DNA from: an uncultured Alphaproteobacteria bacterium
GTDB taxonomy: Bacteria; Pseudomonadota; Alphaproteobacteria; Rhizobiales; Ancalomicrobiaceae
Reading direction: 5' to 3'
Length of the DNA: 7,627 nucleotides
NCBI GenBank assembly: GCA_937892955.1
Contig: CALBKH010000117.1
Span: 1-7,627 of the forward strand
Shown piece by piece: positions 6,149 through 7,627 of this stretch. Both the position numbers and the translations under genes were made by a program. The notes below the pieces were generated by a model. That model searched no databases. It was not told the DNA's origin and worked only from the letters and a program-made list of their open reading frames with translations. Numbering within the stretch: the stretch's first letter is position 1; the number at the start of each line of letters is the position of its first letter.

Positions 6149-7366
6149 TCAACGCGCGCCTTCGAGGGCGGCGATCAGTTCGACGGACGGGTAGCTGTCG
6201 GCGGGCAGGCCGAGCTTCATCTGGGCGGCGCGCACCGCCGTACGGGTGGCGTTGCCGAGACGGCCGTCGGGTTCGTCGTCGGAGAAGCCCTTGCGACGCA
6301 GCAGCGCCTGCAGATGTTTCATCTGCTCGGTCGTCAGAGGCTTCACCTCGCCACGACCGCGCGACACTTTCGGCGCGCCGGCGAGGCGGGTGGCGTAATA
6401 GGCGGCGGTGGTCGAATAGACCATCGCCTTGTTCCACCCGAGGTAGGCCTGGAAGTTCGGATAGGTGAGGAAGGCGGGACCGAGGCGGCCCATCGGCAGC
6501 CACAGCGACGCTGGCGGGCCGCCGCTCGCCAACGCCGAGCCGTCGGGTCGGGTGACACCGTGACGGGCCCATTCGGCCCGGCTCAGATCGATCGACGGAT
6601 CGGAGCGGCTCCAATCCATTTCGGCCGGCACCCGCACCTCTTCGAGCCAGGGTTCGCCGCGCCGCCAGCCGAGACCCTTGAGGAAATTGGCGGCGGTGGC
6701 GAGTGCATCGGGGATCGAGCGGATGACGTCGCGGCGGCCGTCGCCGTCCATGTCGACGCCGTAGGTGTAGAGATCGGTCGGCGTGAACATCAGATGGCCG
6801 AGTTCGCCGGCCCAGTCGCCGATCATCTCGGAGGGCCTGAGATCTCCGCGCTCGACGATGCGCATCAGGTCGACCAGTTCGCCGGTGAACATCTCTGAGC
6901 GGCGGCAGTCGTAGGCGAGAGTCGCCACCGCGACGGGGGCTTTGTACTTGCCCATGTCGGAGCCGAAGTCGGTCTCGAGCCCCCAGAAGGCGACGAGCAC
7001 CGGACCGGGCACGCCGAACTGCGCCTCGATGCGCTTCAGCAGGCTCGCGTGGGTCTGCAGCAGTCGGCCGCCGCGCGACATGCGGTCGCCGGAGACCATG
7101 CGATCGGAGAACTGCAGGAAGGTCTGCTGGAAGACGCCCTGGCCGTGGTCGCGGCGGACGATCGCCGGATCGTAGGCGACACCGGCGAGGCCGGTTTCGA
7201 TGGCGGCGCGCGACACGCCCTCGGCCTCGGCCTGCTTCTTGAAGCCGGCGAGCCAGCTTTCGAAGCTCTGCCCCTTGCGGCAGGCGGTGTCGGCGAGAGT
7301 GGGCGTCGCGAGACCGAGCCCGAACATCGTGATTGCGACGATCGCCGCCGTGCGGAAGTAGCTCAT
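6149..7366 (-). CDS. Lytic murein transglycosylase, MltB/SLT_2 type, with peptidoglycan-binding domain
   Basis: Predicted 405-residue exported enzyme that cleaves the MurNAc-GlcNAc bond of peptidoglycan to give 1,6-anhydro ends. Residues 1-25 form a signal peptide with hydrophobic core AAIVAITMFGLGL and an A-x-A-like end (probable cut after TLA). I see no lipobox, so it should be soluble in the periplasm, unlike E. coli MltB. The SLT_2 domain (about 33-330) contains FWGLETDFG (127-135, catalytic E131), an EF-hand-like DMDGDGRRD (205-213) followed by SIPDALATAANFLKGLGW, and YPNFQAYLGWN (302-312). A C-terminal PG_binding_1-type domain occupies about 343-403. Start: ATG at 7366 with AGGGAG 9 nt upstream, ahead of the signal peptide; the extension to 7441 lacks support. 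The stop codon overlaps the glpK ribosome binding site, so glpK may be co-transcribed. M193 stands where relatives usually have Q (G-x2-Q-F). Confidence 0.93.
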   Translation of the reverse strand: MSYFRTAAIVAITMFGLGLATPTLADTACRKGQSFESWLAGFKKQAEAEGVSRAAIETGLAGVAYDPAIVRRDHGQGVFQQTFLQFSDRMVSGDRMSRGGRLLQTHASLLKRIEAQFGVPGPVLVAFWGLETDFGSDMGKYKAPVAVATLAYDCRRSEMFTGELVDLMRIVERGDLRPSEMIGDWAGELGHLMFTPTDLYTYGVDMDGDGRRDVIRSIPDALATAANFLKGLGWRRGEPWLEEVRVPAEMDWSRSDPSIDLSRAEWARHGVTRPDGSALASGGPPASLWLPMGRLGPAFLTYPNFQAYLGWNKAMVYSTTAAYYATRLAGAPKVSRGRGEVKPLTTEQMKHLQALLRRKGFSDDEPDGRLGNATRTAVRAAQMKLGLPADSYPSVELIAALEGAR

Positions 7367-7375
7367 CGCCCATCG

Positions 7376-7556
7376 CTCCCTGGAAGAATCGCACCGTACC
7401 GTGATCTCGTCACCATGGCCGCGTCGCCGGCCCGGAATCAAGGTTCGGACATTCGGTCCGCGGCGCCGACCGAGAGACGGTCGTCGTCGCGGCGAAGGCG
7501 ACGATGGTCGTGGAACGCTGTGGCGGGAGCGTGGCGCGAGCGCGACGATCTCGCGC
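7376..7556 (-). promoter_or_regulatory. Leader region of the mltB-like gene with hairpins
   Basis: This gap between the TrmB-like stop and the transglycosylase start holds no gene that I can see. On the minus strand, a 7-bp stem GCGCGAG/CTCGCGC (7534-7540 with 7550-7556) lies 3 bp past the TrmB-like stop and may mark that transcript's end. CGACCG-AGAGA-CGGTCG (7467-7483) and CGGAC-ATTCG-GTCCG (7446-7460) follow. AGGGAG (7376-7381) is the ribosome binding site of the transglycosylase gene. No clear -35/-10 pair was found, although TTGATT at 7436-7441 is a possible -35. The promoter for the transglycosylase and perhaps glpK should lie here. Confidence 0.35.
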
Positions 7557-7559
7557 GCA

Positions 7560-7627
7560 TCACACCCTTCGAAACACCAGATATGCCGGGGTGCGGCCTT
7601 CGCGGAGTGCCTTTTCCTCGTAGCGGG
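7560..7627 (-). CDS. trmB: C-terminal end of a probable tRNA (guanine-N7) methyltransferase, partial
   Basis: The minus strand is open from the window edge to a TGA at 7560-7562 and encodes 21 complete residues, RYEEKALREGRTPAYLVFRR plus a final V. This closely matches the usual TrmB C-terminus, R-Y-E-x-K-A-x-x-x-G-R-x-P-x-Y-L-x-F, common in alphaproteobacteria. TrmB makes m7G46 in the variable loop of tRNA using SAM. Only the tail is visible; the SAM-binding domain and start lie beyond the right edge, so the identification rests on this short motif. It is in the same direction as the transglycosylase and glpK but separated by 193 bp with hairpins, so it is probably a separate transcript. Confidence 0.72.
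   Translation of the reverse strand, partial: RYEEKALREGRTPAYLVFRRV

Noticed and set aside
4985..6898. A 637-codon open frame on the plus strand across glpK and the transglycosylase gene
   Set aside because: It lies antisense to two well-supported genes, has low-complexity Gly/Arg/Ala/Glu content and no domain. Long antisense open frames are expected where the third codon position is nearly always G or C.
5889..7394. A 501-codon minus-strand frame beginning with an ATG at 7373, just upstream of the transglycosylase start
   Set aside because: The product turns at once into Arg/Pro/Ala-rich shadow sequence, whereas the frame starting at 7366 gives a signal peptide and SLT_2 motifs.

Overview
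The window is about 7.6 kb of very GC-rich DNA with tightly packed genes. Codon use is strongly G/C-ending, and the protein types (a COG1092 rRNA methyltransferase next to a SpoU methyltransferase, a single GtrA protein, GlpK, an MltB-type transglycosylase and a TrmB tail) suggest an alphaproteobacterium, probably of the Hyphomicrobiales. This placement is inferred from gene content and protein style, not from a marker gene.

Layout from left to right. Positions 1-154 look non-coding and hold a run of strong inverted repeats, including a perfect palindrome with 15-bp arms. On the minus strand follows a two-gene DNA modification and repair unit: a C5-cytosine DNA methyltransferase (600-1775), then a Vsr mismatch endonuclease (155-595). 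They are only 4 nt apart and almost certainly co-translated. Upstream of it, on the same strand, is a small GtrA-family membrane protein (1849-2331). A divergent spacer of roughly 240 bp, with further small palindromes, separates it from a plus-strand operon. That operon encodes two RNA methyltransferases of different folds: a Rossmann-fold COG1092 enzyme (2574-3674) and a SPOUT enzyme (3671-4594), joined by an ATGA overlap. The operon converges on glycerol kinase glpK (minus, 4646-6136). The gene upstream of glpK, 12 nt away, is a secreted MltB-type lytic transglycosylase (6149-7366). At the right edge is the last 21 codons of a gene that resembles tRNA (guanine-N7) methyltransferase TrmB (7560-7627).

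How the genes work together: the methyltransferase marks cytosines and Vsr repairs the T:G mismatches that arise when 5-methylcytosine deaminates. No restriction endonuclease is visible, so this is either a solitary methyltransferase with its repair partner or one end of a larger restriction-modification locus continuing to the left. The remaining genes are housekeeping: RNA modification, glycerol phosphorylation and peptidoglycan turnover. I see no transposase, integrase, CRISPR array, tRNA or rRNA gene. I do not find convincing evidence of an undescribed system; the most unusual items are the palindrome cluster at the left edge and the form of the methyltransferase/Vsr pair.
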